Positions 1 through 6,412 of a DNA stretch of 46,153 nt are shown here, in pieces. Where the stretch lies: IMG/VR virus record IMGVR_UViG_3300008261_000203, positions 1 to 46,153 of that record; one strand, written 5' to 3'. The notes below the pieces were generated by a model. The model was not told the DNA's origin. It searched no databases and worked only from the letters and a program-made list of their open reading frames with translations. The position numbers and the translations under genes were made by a program. Origin of the DNA: a virus. Position 1 is the stretch's first letter, and each line of letters begins with the position of its first letter.

Positions 1-2
1 TT

Positions 3-50
3 GAAGATGAATGGGTTGAAATTGAAGATATGATGGTGGATTATGGTTAA
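3..50 (+). CDS. 3' end of an upstream gene (partial)
   Basis: The window opens inside a reading frame that ends at the TAA at 48-50. The visible C-terminus is acidic (EDEWVEIEDMMVDYG). Its stop overlaps the start of the next gene by eight bases, the tight coupling seen throughout this region, which supports it as a real gene end. Too little is present to identify it. Confidence 0.5.
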   Translation, partial: EDEWVEIEDMMVDYG

Positions 51-276
51 TTTTGAACAATTTAAAAAATCTAGTGTTTGTGCAATTTATCACCGAGTAC
101 CAATTCAATATCTTGATGAATTCAGAAGTGAAATGGCAAAGCAAGGTAAGTTTTTCAAAATCAGATACCGTGGTCCCCGTTTTAATGTTCCTTCTGCTCG
201 TTATCGTAATTTTATGAGTAAGGCAACCACTTGTTTGAAAGAAGATGCAATTGCTTTTTCGGTTTATAATTATTAA
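43..276 (+). CDS. small hypothetical phage protein (77 aa)
   Basis: A 77-residue basic protein with no recognisable domain, rich in Arg and Lys in its middle (around KIRYRGPR). It overlaps the end of the preceding gene by eight bases and is followed nine bases later by the next gene, so it belongs to a co-transcribed run of small early-type genes. Short proteins of this kind in T4-like phages are often host-takeover factors, but nothing in the sequence shows a function here. Confidence 0.6.
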   Translation: MVNFEQFKKSSVCAIYHRVPIQYLDEFRSEMAKQGKFFKIRYRGPRFNVPSARYRNFMSKATTCLKEDAIAFSVYNY

Positions 277-285
277 GGAATTATT

Positions 286-513
286 ATGAGTTTACTAAGT
301 TTAAGTATGCGACCTTTGACGGTCTTTGAAGCTTCGAATGATGAGCATAGGAAATATTATGCTGAATTTGTAAAAAGAAAAACGTGGGGTTATTGTCCTG
401 TTAGATTTGCAGTTGAAGGCACTAATCAAACCGATTTAATTACTTACATAGAAAGGTGCTTAGTAGATTATTATACGATGAAAGAATTTCAAGTAAAAAA
501 TACATTAAGGTGA
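286..513 (+). CDS. small hypothetical phage protein (75 aa)
   Basis: A 75-residue protein starting after AAGGAATTATT, which supplies a ribosome binding site. It has mixed charge and aromatic residues (RKYYAEFVKRKTWGYCPVRF), no signal peptide and no membrane segment. I do not recognise the family. It lies in the same closely spaced run of small genes as its neighbours and is probably co-transcribed with them. Confidence 0.6.
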   Translation: MSLLSLSMRPLTVFEASNDEHRKYYAEFVKRKTWGYCPVRFAVEGTNQTDLITYIERCLVDYYTMKEFQVKNTLR

Positions 514-519
514 TATTAT

Positions 520-705
520 ATGAGTTATGATTCTGATTATGAAAGTGTTTACATGGTTGAATTTGAATCTGGTAAAACCATTCATGTTCAATTTTTTGAT
601 GTGCAAGAAGTAAAAGATTATTGTGCTGATAATCATCCTAAGGATGTTATTAAAATAATCTACAAAGAAGTTTATAATTATTTTGAGGAAGAAAATTGTG
701 AGTGA
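520..705 (+). CDS. small acidic hypothetical protein (61 aa)
   Basis: A 61-residue acidic protein (SYDSDYESVYMVEFESGKTIHVQF at its start, EEENCE at its end). The pattern of a short strand with a GKxI turn followed by VQEVKDYCADN resembles the next small protein (SSGKVIQLGASTYQDAV), so the two may be distant paralogues; this is by eye only. Its stop codon overlaps the GTG start of the next gene. Function unknown. Confidence 0.6.
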   Translation: MSYDSDYESVYMVEFESGKTIHVQFFDVQEVKDYCADNHPKDVIKIIYKEVYNYFEEENCE

Positions 706-850
706 TTTTTTAATTGATATTGAATATGATCCAATTGGTAATAGTTATAATGCGGTGTATTCTAGTGGTAAAGTAATTCAATTAGGTGCTTCAACATATC
801 AAGATGCTGTGCTTGAAGCAGATTCGATTAATGTTCAGGAGTATGCATAA
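698..850 (+). CDS. small hypothetical protein, GTG start (50 aa)
   Basis: This 50-residue frame starts with GTG at 698 behind a good Shine-Dalgarno (GAGGAAG at 685-691). It overlaps the upstream gene's stop and ends in TAATG, sharing a base with the next ATG at 850. That coupling at both ends and the absence of any other gene in the gap argue it is real. The sequence (SDFLIDIEYDPIGNSYNAVY, then SSGKVIQLGASTYQDAVLEA) is acidic, with a strand-turn-strand look similar to the previous gene. Function unknown. Confidence 0.6.
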   Translation: MSDFLIDIEYDPIGNSYNAVYSSGKVIQLGASTYQDAVLEADSINVQEYA

Positions 851-1227
851 TGGGTACCAGAAGTTTAACTTATGTTTATGATGAAGATAATAATAAACGA
901 CCTTTTGTTTGCATGTATCGACAATTTGATGGTTATCCATCAGGTCATGGTGCAGAGTTAGCGAAGTTTTTAATACCGAAAAAAACAAGCGAAGCTGGTA
1001 GAGAAGCTAATGGTATGGGTTGTTTAGCTGCTCAAATGGTGTCACATTTTAAAACGGCATCATACAATATTTACCTATACCCACCAGAATTAGGGCAAGA
1101 CTGTTGGCAAGAATATGAGTACCACCTTTTTTCAGATAAAGTGGTAGTACAGAATCCAACCGAAGTGATTTTTTCTGGTAGTTGGAAAGAATTCAGCGAA
1201 TTTTGTTGTGATGAATTGGTATCATAA
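850..1227 (+). CDS. conserved hypothetical protein, MGTRSLT family (125 aa)
   Basis: The N-terminus MGTRSLTYVYDED followed by MYRQFDGYPSGHGAELAKFL belongs to a recurring family of bacterial and phage proteins beginning MGTRS(L/V)T and carrying a YRQ-DGYP-GHG motif. No biochemical function is established to my knowledge. The conserved GYPSGHG loop at about residues 28-34 and the C-terminal GSWKEFSEFC segment are the most distinctive parts. It is the last gene before a new promoter (1256-1284), so it probably ends the first transcription unit of the window. Confidence 0.7.
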   Translation: MGTRSLTYVYDEDNNKRPFVCMYRQFDGYPSGHGAELAKFLIPKKTSEAGREANGMGCLAAQMVSHFKTASYNIYLYPPELGQDCWQEYEYHLFSDKVVVQNPTEVIFSGSWKEFSEFCCDELVS

Positions 1228-1255
1228 CAATTGAGGCAAACATTGGTGATGCCTC

Positions 1256-1284
1256 TTGACAAAATCACCTATTTGTATTATAAT
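1256..1284 (+). promoter_or_regulatory. consensus sigma-70 promoter
   Basis: TTGACA at 1256-1261 and TATAAT at 1279-1284 are separated by exactly 17 bases: a perfect match to the bacterial housekeeping promoter. It lies in the gap between two genes, about 35 bases upstream of the ATG at 1319. An early, host-polymerase-driven promoter is the natural reading. Transcripts would also run into the structured RNA at 1751-1881. Confidence 0.85.
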
Positions 1285-1318
1285 GGTCTCTCCAAAATTG
1301 ATAAAAGGAAAATATATT

Positions 1319-1738
1319 ATGACTAAGCAAGTAAAATTAAAACCGTTTGAGAAATTACTTACCGTGATGATTTCTGGTAAGCCTGTTACAGTAGAAGAAA
1401 TTGATGCCACGCTAGGCAAAGAGATTTACATGTACCGCTTATCCACTTATATCTGGCATGTGAAAACATTCGCTGGCGGTGTTGTGAAAGCCATCAAAGA
1501 TGGTCGCAAAGTAACAGCGTACCAAATCGTGAATGTCAAAGATGTTAAGGCATACATGGATCGTTCTGGTGTTACCAAGGCAAATTTTGTACCTGGTAAA
1601 GTACAGAAAAAACCTTCAATTGCTAAGTTGGCAGATTTGAAGGCGAAACCTGCAAAGGTTCAAAAGGTTAAATCCGCACCGGCACCAGTTGCTAAAGATG
1701 TAGCGGAAGAACTTGAGATTACCGAAGTTACAGCGTAA
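1319..1738 (+). CDS. hypothetical protein with Lys/Ala/Pro-rich tail (139 aa)
   Basis: The start is taken at the ATG at 1319, behind AAAAGGA, because an upstream in-frame start would lie inside the promoter. Residues 1-75 form a compact basic domain (KPFEKLLTVMISGKPVTVEE, then YMYRLSTYIWHVKTFAGG) that looks like a small winged-helix or DNA-binding fold, but I cannot name a family. Residues 90-139 are a low-complexity Lys/Ala/Pro/Val tail ending in an acidic stretch. A strong promoter directly upstream suggests high early expression. A nucleic-acid-binding role is inference from composition only. Confidence 0.7.
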   Translation: MTKQVKLKPFEKLLTVMISGKPVTVEEIDATLGKEIYMYRLSTYIWHVKTFAGGVVKAIKDGRKVTAYQIVNVKDVKAYMDRSGVTKANFVPGKVQKKPSIAKLADLKAKPAKVQKVKSAPAPVAKDVAEELEITEVTA

Positions 1739-1750
1739 TCTAAACTGGTA

Positions 1751-1881
1751 AATGGGGGAGTAGCGAGATTCTATGGCGAGCTTGTCAGTCTGGTATAACC
1801 AGCATTTAAAGTGCTCATAGATGCAGAGTCCGCTAATTCTTAAACAACAGCGACTATCGGGAGATAGCCATCGTGCCCCTT
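1751..1881 (+). ncRNA. structured untranslated RNA element, family unknown
   Basis: A 170-base gap between genes holds nested perfect complements: AA/GGGG (1751-1757) with CCCCTT (1876-1881); TAGCG (1761-1765) with CGCTA (1831-1835); TCTATG (1770-1775) with CATAGA (1816-1821). Inside are a CTGG/CCAG hairpin (1790-1802) and, near the 3' end, CTATC-GGGA-GATAG (1854-1867), a five-pair hairpin with a GNRA tetraloop. No open frame of note covers it. It would be the 3' UTR of the gene at 1319 and the leader of the gene at 1910, so a riboswitch-like leader or a processed small RNA are both possible. The 5' GGGGAGTAGC recalls the manganese (yybP-ykoY) riboswitch, but its 3' signature is absent. Confidence 0.55.
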
Positions 1882-1909
1882 ATTTTATAACTTTAATGTG
1901 GAGTATTGT

Positions 1910-2089
1910 ATGATTGATATGTTAAATGTAAGTGAAAAAGCTGCAAAATTTATTATGTCTAAACCTAATTCTTTTTTTGTTCTACCTAAAAAGTCTGAGG
2001 TGCCATTTGAAACTTGTGCTAAGTTTGGTGTCCGTTTATTCGTTACGCCAATGAAAGATCAACCTTTCAAAGTTGTAAAGCGTATTTAA
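1910..2089 (+). CDS. small hypothetical protein (59 aa)
   Basis: Start chosen at the ATG at 1910, which has TGGAG six bases upstream; an in-frame GTG at 1898 lacks such a site. The product is a 59-residue, mostly basic protein (SEKAAKFIMSKPNSFFVLPKK). It directly follows the structured RNA, so if that RNA is a cis-regulator this gene and those behind it are the likely targets. No domain recognised. Confidence 0.55.
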   Translation: MIDMLNVSEKAAKFIMSKPNSFFVLPKKSEVPFETCAKFGVRLFVTPMKDQPFKVVKRI

Positions 2090-2092
2090 AAA

Positions 2093-2314
2093 ATGAAGTG
2101 GGCACTTGTAATTTGGTTAGCAAGTTCTGGCTCCGACAATTTTTCGGTATATGAGAGATTTGTAACGCTTGAAGAATGTTTAGATAAAAAACAAACAGTA
2201 ACAAAAGCATTAAATCAGACAAATTCAAATATGCGTGTAGTATGCCGACCAATTGAAAAGGGTGGACAAAAAGAAAATAAAACAGTTATTGTACAACGTT
2301 ATATACTGTATTAA
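2093..2314 (+). CDS. small hypothetical protein (73 aa)
   Basis: A 73-residue protein beginning MKWALVIWLASSGSDNFSVYERF, followed by an alpha-helical region with two cysteines (EECLDKKQTV; VVCRPIE). The hydrophobic N-terminus could be a poor signal peptide, or simply a core strand of a small domain. It sits three bases after the previous stop and one base before the exported-protein gene at 2316, so the set is probably co-translated. Function unknown. Confidence 0.55.
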   Translation: MKWALVIWLASSGSDNFSVYERFVTLEECLDKKQTVTKALNQTNSNMRVVCRPIEKGGQKENKTVIVQRYILY

Positions 2315-2315
2315 A

Positions 2316-3038
2316 ATGAAAAATATATTGTTAATTTTATTACTGGTGCCCTTAATTGCCAATGCTAGAACAATTGGTATTGGTGAACATCGATATGGTC
2401 CCGATACGCCAGAAAATTTTGCTTGTCAAATTGCGGAAGAAAATGCAAAACAACATGCGATTAATAGGTTTCTCGGTGAAAAAGTTGATAGTATGACATT
2501 AGAATCCTGTAAAAACGAAGAATGTATTTTACAGAGAGATACCATTAATGAAAGTCGTGGTATCATTAAAAATATAATAGATAAAAAAATTCAGAAGATA
2601 GAAAATACTGGTTATCAATCTTGCATTGTTACACTTGTAGCCGATGTGGTTAAAATTACCAACAATATTAAATTTATAGTTTTCGATGAAAATTTATCTT
2701 TTAAAGAAAATCAAGAAGTGAAATTTACGGCAATATCCAATAAAACTGGTCAATTGGTATTGTTTAATTTTTATAATGGGAATTATTATAGAATTTATGA
2801 ACAGAAGATTACCTCACAAAATGAAAAATTTGTGTTACCATCCAATGATCGTAAATTTGTAGCGAAATTGCCTGTAGGAGAATCACAATCAAAAGAATTG
2901 GTAATGTTTGTGTTTTTTGATTCTGATAATGTAAAGGTTAAAGAATTATATTCTCAAAAAGAATTAAGAGAGTTTTTTTCTTCCGTACCTTTTGAATCGT
3001 ATCGTGTTGTAAATCGTCATGTTAATATTTTGAGGTGA
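2316..3038 (+). CDS. secreted protein with DUF4384-like C-terminal domain (240 aa)
   Basis: The start at 2316 gives a clean signal peptide (MKNILLILLLVPLIANA, cleavage after residue 17); an upstream in-frame start would spoil it. Residues 25-110 are helical with a run like that of LPP20/FlgT-type N-terminal domains (IAEENAKQHAINRFLG). Residues 130-240 (FKENQEVKFTAISNKTGQLV, then LFNFYNGNYYRIY) resemble the DUF4384 beta-sandwich seen in envelope proteins. It starts a three-gene exported cassette with two lipoproteins. Such proteins cluster with CsgG/LPP20-type outer-membrane systems in bacteria, so host acquisition is likely. Role in infection unknown. Confidence 0.6.
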   Translation: MKNILLILLLVPLIANARTIGIGEHRYGPDTPENFACQIAEENAKQHAINRFLGEKVDSMTLESCKNEECILQRDTINESRGIIKNIIDKKIQKIENTGYQSCIVTLVADVVKITNNIKFIVFDENLSFKENQEVKFTAISNKTGQLVLFNFYNGNYYRIYEQKITSQNEKFVLPSNDRKFVAKLPVGESQSKELVMFVFFDSDNVKVKELYSQKELREFFSSVPFESYRVVNRHVNILR

Positions 3039-3040
3039 AA

Positions 3041-3175
3041 ATGAAGAAGTTTTTGATAGCATTAAACATTGTAATATGGTCTTTTGTGATAACTGGTTGT
3101 GGTACCGTTGGCGGTGCAGTAAGTGGTGCTGGACAAGATTTAACAAAAGCTGGTGACTGGATTAAAAGTAAATAG
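3041..3175 (+). CDS. small entericidin-like lipoprotein (44 aa)
   Basis: A 44-residue product with a lipoprotein signal: MKKFLIALNIVIWSFVITGC, lipobox VITGC with the acylated Cys at residue 20. The short mature part (GTVGGAVSGAGQDLTKAGDW) is of the entericidin type: a glycine/alanine-rich, amphipathic helix-forming peptide. GAGGTG lies just upstream of the ATG. It is placed between two other exported proteins. Entericidins are small envelope lipoproteins of proteobacteria; the name here describes the type and is not a claim of toxin/antidote function. Confidence 0.65.
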   Translation: MKKFLIALNIVIWSFVITGCGTVGGAVSGAGQDLTKAGDWIKSK

Positions 3176-3183
3176 GAATAATC

Positions 3184-3852
3184 ATGAAAAAGATTTTTAT
3201 TGTAGCACCAATTGTTTTAGCACTAACGGCTTGTGGTAGTATTAAATATGGTGTTGAAGTTGAAAGTAAATCTATTTTTAGTGGTGGTGGTGGCACACCA
3301 AGTCTAGGCGATGAAGTGAAGTATCCCTCTTGGTATACTCAAACACCTAAAGATGCTAAAGATGGTGCTCTGTATGCAGTTGCTACCGAATATTCAAAAG
3401 ATATGCAATTTGCGGTCGACAAAACAATGTTATCAGCTAAGCGTGAATTAGCTTCTAGGTTTTCATCACATGTAAGTTCTATGTTTAAAGAATTTACCGC
3501 AGAAGTTGGTGAAGCTGATGGAGAAGTTGTTCGTGAAATTGAAAGAGTAACCAAAAAAGTTATTAAAGATGTTAATCTAGTCGGTGTAGAACGAACTCAA
3601 TTCAAGGTGCAACATGACAAAAATGGTGGTTATCGTGCATGGGTGCAATTGCGATATTCCGTTGATGAATCTAATAAAATGTTGATGGCTGAAATTAAAC
3701 GCAATCGTCAATTAAATGCAAAACTACAAGCAGCACAAGCATTTAAAGAATTACAAAAAGAGTTTAAAGATAAACAACCAGAACCTAAAGAAGTTTCTCA
3801 GGTAACTCCTGTTGCACCAAACAATGGTGTTGATATGAGGCCTGTAGAATAA
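3184..3852 (+). CDS. LPP20-family lipoprotein (222 aa)
   Basis: Signal peptide II sequence MKKIFIVAPIVLALTAC with lipobox LTAC (Cys 17). Residues 45-60 contain the family-typical YPSWYTQTPKDAKDG, followed by an AVATEYSKDMQFAVDKTMLS helix and a strand (VERTQFKVQHDKNGGYRAWV), the layout of LPP20/FlgT-like outer-membrane lipoproteins. Residues 170-205 are a charged coiled coil and the tail is Pro/Val-rich. It is the third exported gene in a row. In bacteria LPP20-type lipoproteins occur beside CsgG-like secretion pores. In a phage it could alter the host envelope or take part in lysis; that is inference. Confidence 0.75.
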   Translation: MKKIFIVAPIVLALTACGSIKYGVEVESKSIFSGGGGTPSLGDEVKYPSWYTQTPKDAKDGALYAVATEYSKDMQFAVDKTMLSAKRELASRFSSHVSSMFKEFTAEVGEADGEVVREIERVTKKVIKDVNLVGVERTQFKVQHDKNGGYRAWVQLRYSVDESNKMLMAEIKRNRQLNAKLQAAQAFKELQKEFKDKQPEPKEVSQVTPVAPNNGVDMRPVE

Positions 3853-3854
3853 TA

Positions 3855-4043
3855 ATGTCAAGTATATTTAAATATCTTAGGTATAGTGGTGCTGTTGTTA
3901 TAGTATCACTTAATCCTTTATATTGGAAAGTTTTACCTTGGTATCGTAACGAATCTTCTGCTGAAGTATGGACAACCAACACACATTCTGTTGGTTTTTT
4001 ATTTTTGACAATTAGAATTTGGATTGATGATGGGAGTTGGTGA
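3855..4043 (+). CDS. small conserved marine T4-like phage protein (62 aa)
   Basis: A 62-residue protein with the pattern LRYSGAVVIVSLNPLYWKVLPW and a C-terminal FLTIRIWIDDGSW. I recognise this combination (LNP-W-LP near the middle and a terminal R-WID-GSW) as a recurring small protein of marine T4-like phages with no assigned function. It is hydrophobic enough to touch a membrane but has no clear transmembrane span. Its stop overlaps the next start by one base. Confidence 0.65.
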   Translation: MSSIFKYLRYSGAVVIVSLNPLYWKVLPWYRNESSAEVWTTNTHSVGFLFLTIRIWIDDGSW

Positions 4044-4579
4044 TGAATGTATTTTATCTTGATAATGATCCTGTAAAATGTGCTGAAATGCATGTTGACC
4101 GCCATGTTTGCAAAATGGTAATTGAATATGCTCAGTTAATGTCAACAGCACATCGAGTGCTTGATGGCCAAGAATATAAAAGATTGTCGGCCAATAATCG
4201 GTCAATCAAAGCTTGGCGGTTGCCTGATGATCGTGAAGCACGCCTCATGAAACCTACAATGATGAATCATCCTTCCGCAATATGGCTTCGTCAAAGTGAT
4301 GAAAATTATCGGTGGCTTTATAATATGTGGTGTGAATTATTAAATGAATTTACTTATCGTTATGGAAAAATTCATGCAACGGCACGATTGATACCTGATC
4401 TAGCGGTCTTACCCACTAACATACCTAAAGGTAAGTTTACAGGTCCCACACCTGCCATGCCTGATGATTGTAAAGTATTGGGTGATTCTTTAGCTTCTTA
4501 TCATAAGTACTATATAAACAATAAAACACATTTAGCGACTTGGAAAAATAGAAGTAAACCAAACTGGTACATAACATGA
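4043..4579 (+). CDS. conserved T4-like phage protein, LDND/HRVLDG family (178 aa)
   Basis: The start is the ATG at 4043, preceded by TGGGAG at good spacing; TTG/GTG codons just upstream are less likely. The protein opens MNVFYLDNDPVKCAEMHVDR followed by HVCKMVIEYAQLMSTAHRVLDG, then NHPSAIWLRQSDENYRWLY and NEFTYRYGKIHATARL. This series of His, Asp and Glu residues is strongly conserved in a family common in marine T4-like phages. The conserved polar residues suggest an enzyme, but I know of no demonstrated activity. It overlaps the heme oxygenase start (ATGA). Confidence 0.7.
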   Translation: MNVFYLDNDPVKCAEMHVDRHVCKMVIEYAQLMSTAHRVLDGQEYKRLSANNRSIKAWRLPDDREARLMKPTMMNHPSAIWLRQSDENYRWLYNMWCELLNEFTYRYGKIHATARLIPDLAVLPTNIPKGKFTGPTPAMPDDCKVLGDSLASYHKYYINNKTHLATWKNRSKPNWYIT

Positions 4580-5121
4580 GTATATTAAGAGAAATAACAG
4601 CAGAAAAACATCGTAAGGTTGAAGATGCTCCTTTTGTACAGTACCTATTAAAAGGTAATATTACAAAGGAGCATTATGTTGTTTATCTGTATGAGATGAT
4701 GTACATTTATGATCGATTGGAATCTTTAGCGAGCAAAGCTGGACTTTTAGAAGGTCTTGATGGACTCGAAAGAACAAAACGAATTGCTGAGGATTTAAAA
4801 GAACTTGATCCAAATTATGAGTCTATTTTAACAGATAGTACATTTTCATATCTAGCATATTTGGATAAACTCTATAAATCGGATCGTAAAAGTGATTTAT
4901 TTGCTCACATTTATGTACGCCATCTAGGTGACATGTATGGTGGTAAATTGATTTCCCGTGTAGTACCTGGTTCTGGCAAATGGTATCAGTTTGATAATAG
5001 ACCAGAACTTGTAAAAGCTTTTAATAACAAATTGTCATTGGATCATGCGGATGAAGCTCTGGTTGCTTTTGGCCATTTTGAGAATATTTTTAATGATCTG
5101 TGGTTAAAAATACATAAATAA
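4576..5121 (+). CDS. heme oxygenase (biliverdin-producing)
   Basis: An HO-1-type heme oxygenase of 181 aa, shorter than the bacterial and plastid enzymes (about 200-240 aa) but complete over the core. The proximal heme ligand is His12 in TAEKHRKVEDAPFVQYLLKG, and the glycine-rich distal helix is VRHLGDMYGGKL (118-124) with the Asp119 that organises the active-site water network. The enzyme oxidises heme to biliverdin, CO and Fe2+. Cyanophages carry homologues feeding phycobilin synthesis; no bilin reductase is visible here, so iron release or heme scavenging in a heterotroph is the simpler idea. It is tightly coupled to its upstream neighbour (ATGA overlap). Confidence 0.88.
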   Translation: MSILREITAEKHRKVEDAPFVQYLLKGNITKEHYVVYLYEMMYIYDRLESLASKAGLLEGLDGLERTKRIAEDLKELDPNYESILTDSTFSYLAYLDKLYKSDRKSDLFAHIYVRHLGDMYGGKLISRVVPGSGKWYQFDNRPELVKAFNNKLSLDHADEALVAFGHFENIFNDLWLKIHK

Positions 5122-5130
5122 AATTATACT

Positions 5131-5391
5131 ATGCCAACATATACACTCCGTAACATAGAAACGGGTGAGATTTTTGACCATGTAATGAAAATGTCAGAAT
5201 ATGATGATTACATGAAATCTAACCCCACAATAGAACGCTATCACGAAGCGGCCGCAACCATTGTTGATCCTTCAACAATCGGTATCCAAAAACCACCCTC
5301 AGATTTTCAAAAGCATGTCATAGGAAATATTGAACGAAGAAATCCTGGTCGTGCCCAATCTAAAAAATTTAATGTACCAAAAGAATGGTGA
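5131..5391 (+). CDS. small conserved phage protein, PTY(T/K)-start family (86 aa)
   Basis: The start MPTYTLRNIETGEIFDHVMKMSEYDDYMKSNP matches a widespread small phage family that begins like the FmdB zinc-ribbon proteins (MPTY-F-N--TGE-F) but lacks their cysteines. The C-terminal part (PPSDFQKHVIGNIERRNPGR) is also typical of the T4-like version. No function is established. A CATAAATA motif overlaps the preceding stop codon at 5113-5120 and could be a late promoter, though it leaves almost no leader. Confidence 0.7.
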   Translation: MPTYTLRNIETGEIFDHVMKMSEYDDYMKSNPTIERYHEAAATIVDPSTIGIQKPPSDFQKHVIGNIERRNPGRAQSKKFNVPKEW

Positions 5392-5432
5392 GAAAGTAAA
5401 TTTGTAATGTTAATTTTCCTAAAGGAGAAAGC

Positions 5433-5669
5433 ATGGCAAAAAGAAAAGGTGTCGAAACTAAAGCTGCACTTCTACAACAACATTTTAAGGGAGATTTAAA
5501 AAAAGTTGACGAAGCCGAGTTGGATGATTGGTGTAACGATAATCTACAAAAAAATAGAGATTATTATTCCAGACAATATTCGCCTTGGGCAGCAGAAGGT
5601 TTGAGTCCTTTGGATTGGTTTGATAGAAAAATTAAAGATAGAGAGGAGAAGTTGCAACAAGCAGCATAA
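5433..5669 (+). CDS. small charged hypothetical protein (78 aa)
   Basis: A 78-residue highly charged protein behind AAAGGAGAAAGC. It carries LDDWCNDNLQKNRDYYSRQY and SPLDWFDRKIKDREEKLQQ, predicted helical throughout. It lies two bases upstream of the nuclease gene and so is probably translated with it. A role as partner of the nuclease is possible but rests only on adjacency. Confidence 0.6.
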   Translation: MAKRKGVETKAALLQQHFKGDLKKVDEAELDDWCNDNLQKNRDYYSRQYSPWAAEGLSPLDWFDRKIKDREEKLQQAA

Positions 5670-5671
5670 TA

Positions 5672-6340
5672 ATGAATTTTAATCATGTTAAATTGAGTGA
5701 ACTAAATTTTGATTTAGAATCCGAAACCACAACTGAGGGTAGAGTTTATAAAACACCGGGAGGAAAGCTCTACCCTTCTATCACCACGGTTTTATCAGCA
5801 TACAACAAAAAAGCCATTTACGAGTGGCGTCAAAGAGTTGGTGAAGAAGTCGCCAACAAAATATCTTCCAAAGCATCTGGTCGTGGCACACGCTTACATA
5901 ATGCGGTAGAAAAGTATTTGCTCAATGAGATGAGCGATATGAAAATGCAATCTATGATGCCTGATGCTAAAGAATTGTTTATTACCATTCGGCCACACCT
6001 AGATAAACATGTCAATAATATATACGGCATTGAACAACCATTATATTCTGACCAATTAAAAGTGGCAGGTCGTTGTGATTGTATTGGTGAATGGGGCGGT
6101 GAATTATCCATTATTGACTGGAAGACCGCAACAAAGTTAAAAGAAAAACGACATATTCAAAACTATTTTATGCAGGCAACAGCCTATGCGGTAATGTTTG
6201 AAGAAAGAACAGGCAAACCAATTAATCAAATTGTAATTGCCATTGCCAATGATGATTTGATACCTCAGATTTTCATAGAGGACAAAAGACACTACCTGGC
6301 AGAATTGCATAAATATCTTGACAAGTATCACAATAAGTGA
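5672..6340 (+). CDS. PD-(D/E)XK exonuclease, MGME1/Cas4-like
   Basis: A 222-aa nuclease of the RecB/MGME1 branch. Visible motifs are GRGTRLHNAVE with His76, Glu121 in GIEQPLY, Asp136 in GRCDCIGEW, the core Asp149-x-Lys151 in IIDWKTA, and a QATAYA motif (Gln168). Together these form the two-metal active site that degrades DNA ends, typically single-stranded. Marine T4-like phages often carry this gene as an exonuclease for replication, recombination or host-DNA turnover. The start at 5672 follows the previous stop closely. The last codons overlap the -35 box and the palindrome of the downstream tmRNA promoter. Confidence 0.85.
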   Translation: MNFNHVKLSELNFDLESETTTEGRVYKTPGGKLYPSITTVLSAYNKKAIYEWRQRVGEEVANKISSKASGRGTRLHNAVEKYLLNEMSDMKMQSMMPDAKELFITIRPHLDKHVNNIYGIEQPLYSDQLKVAGRCDCIGEWGGELSIIDWKTATKLKEKRHIQNYFMQATAYAVMFEERTGKPINQIVIAIANDDLIPQIFIEDKRHYLAELHKYLDKYHNK

Positions 6341-6346
6341 TACAAT
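6318..6346 (+). promoter_or_regulatory. promoter of the permuted tmRNA, with palindrome in spacer
   Basis: TTGACA (6318-6323), a 17-base spacer and TACAAT (6341-6346) place a start site near 6353, just before the acceptor piece of the tmRNA. The -35 box lies inside the 3' end of the nuclease gene. A perfect seven-base inverted repeat GTATCAC-AATAA-GTGATAC (6325-6343) fills the spacer and covers part of the -10 box: a possible operator, or a coincidence of the coding end. There is no U-run, so it is not a terminator. Confidence 0.75.
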
Positions 6347-6412
6347 AAGTAATTCGTAGAAGTTGTTTGAAAGTTGTTGTGGACGGCGGTGCAAATCCGC
6401 CCACCTCCACCA

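Noticed and set aside
1256-1318. Longer N-terminus for the gene at 1319
   Set aside because: The extra codons cover the promoter boxes, and the ATG at 1319 has the better ribosome site.
1741-1890. Manganese (yybP-ykoY) riboswitch or a tRNA in the structured gap
   Set aside because: The 5' GGGGAGTAGC fits the manganese riboswitch, but the 3' GCAAGACC partner and a transporter gene are missing. No T-loop (TTCAAAT-like) or anticodon arm supports a tRNA.
2253-2315. Longer N-terminus for the secreted protein at 2316
   Set aside because: It overlaps the previous gene by 62 bases and hides a perfect signal peptide that starts at 2316.
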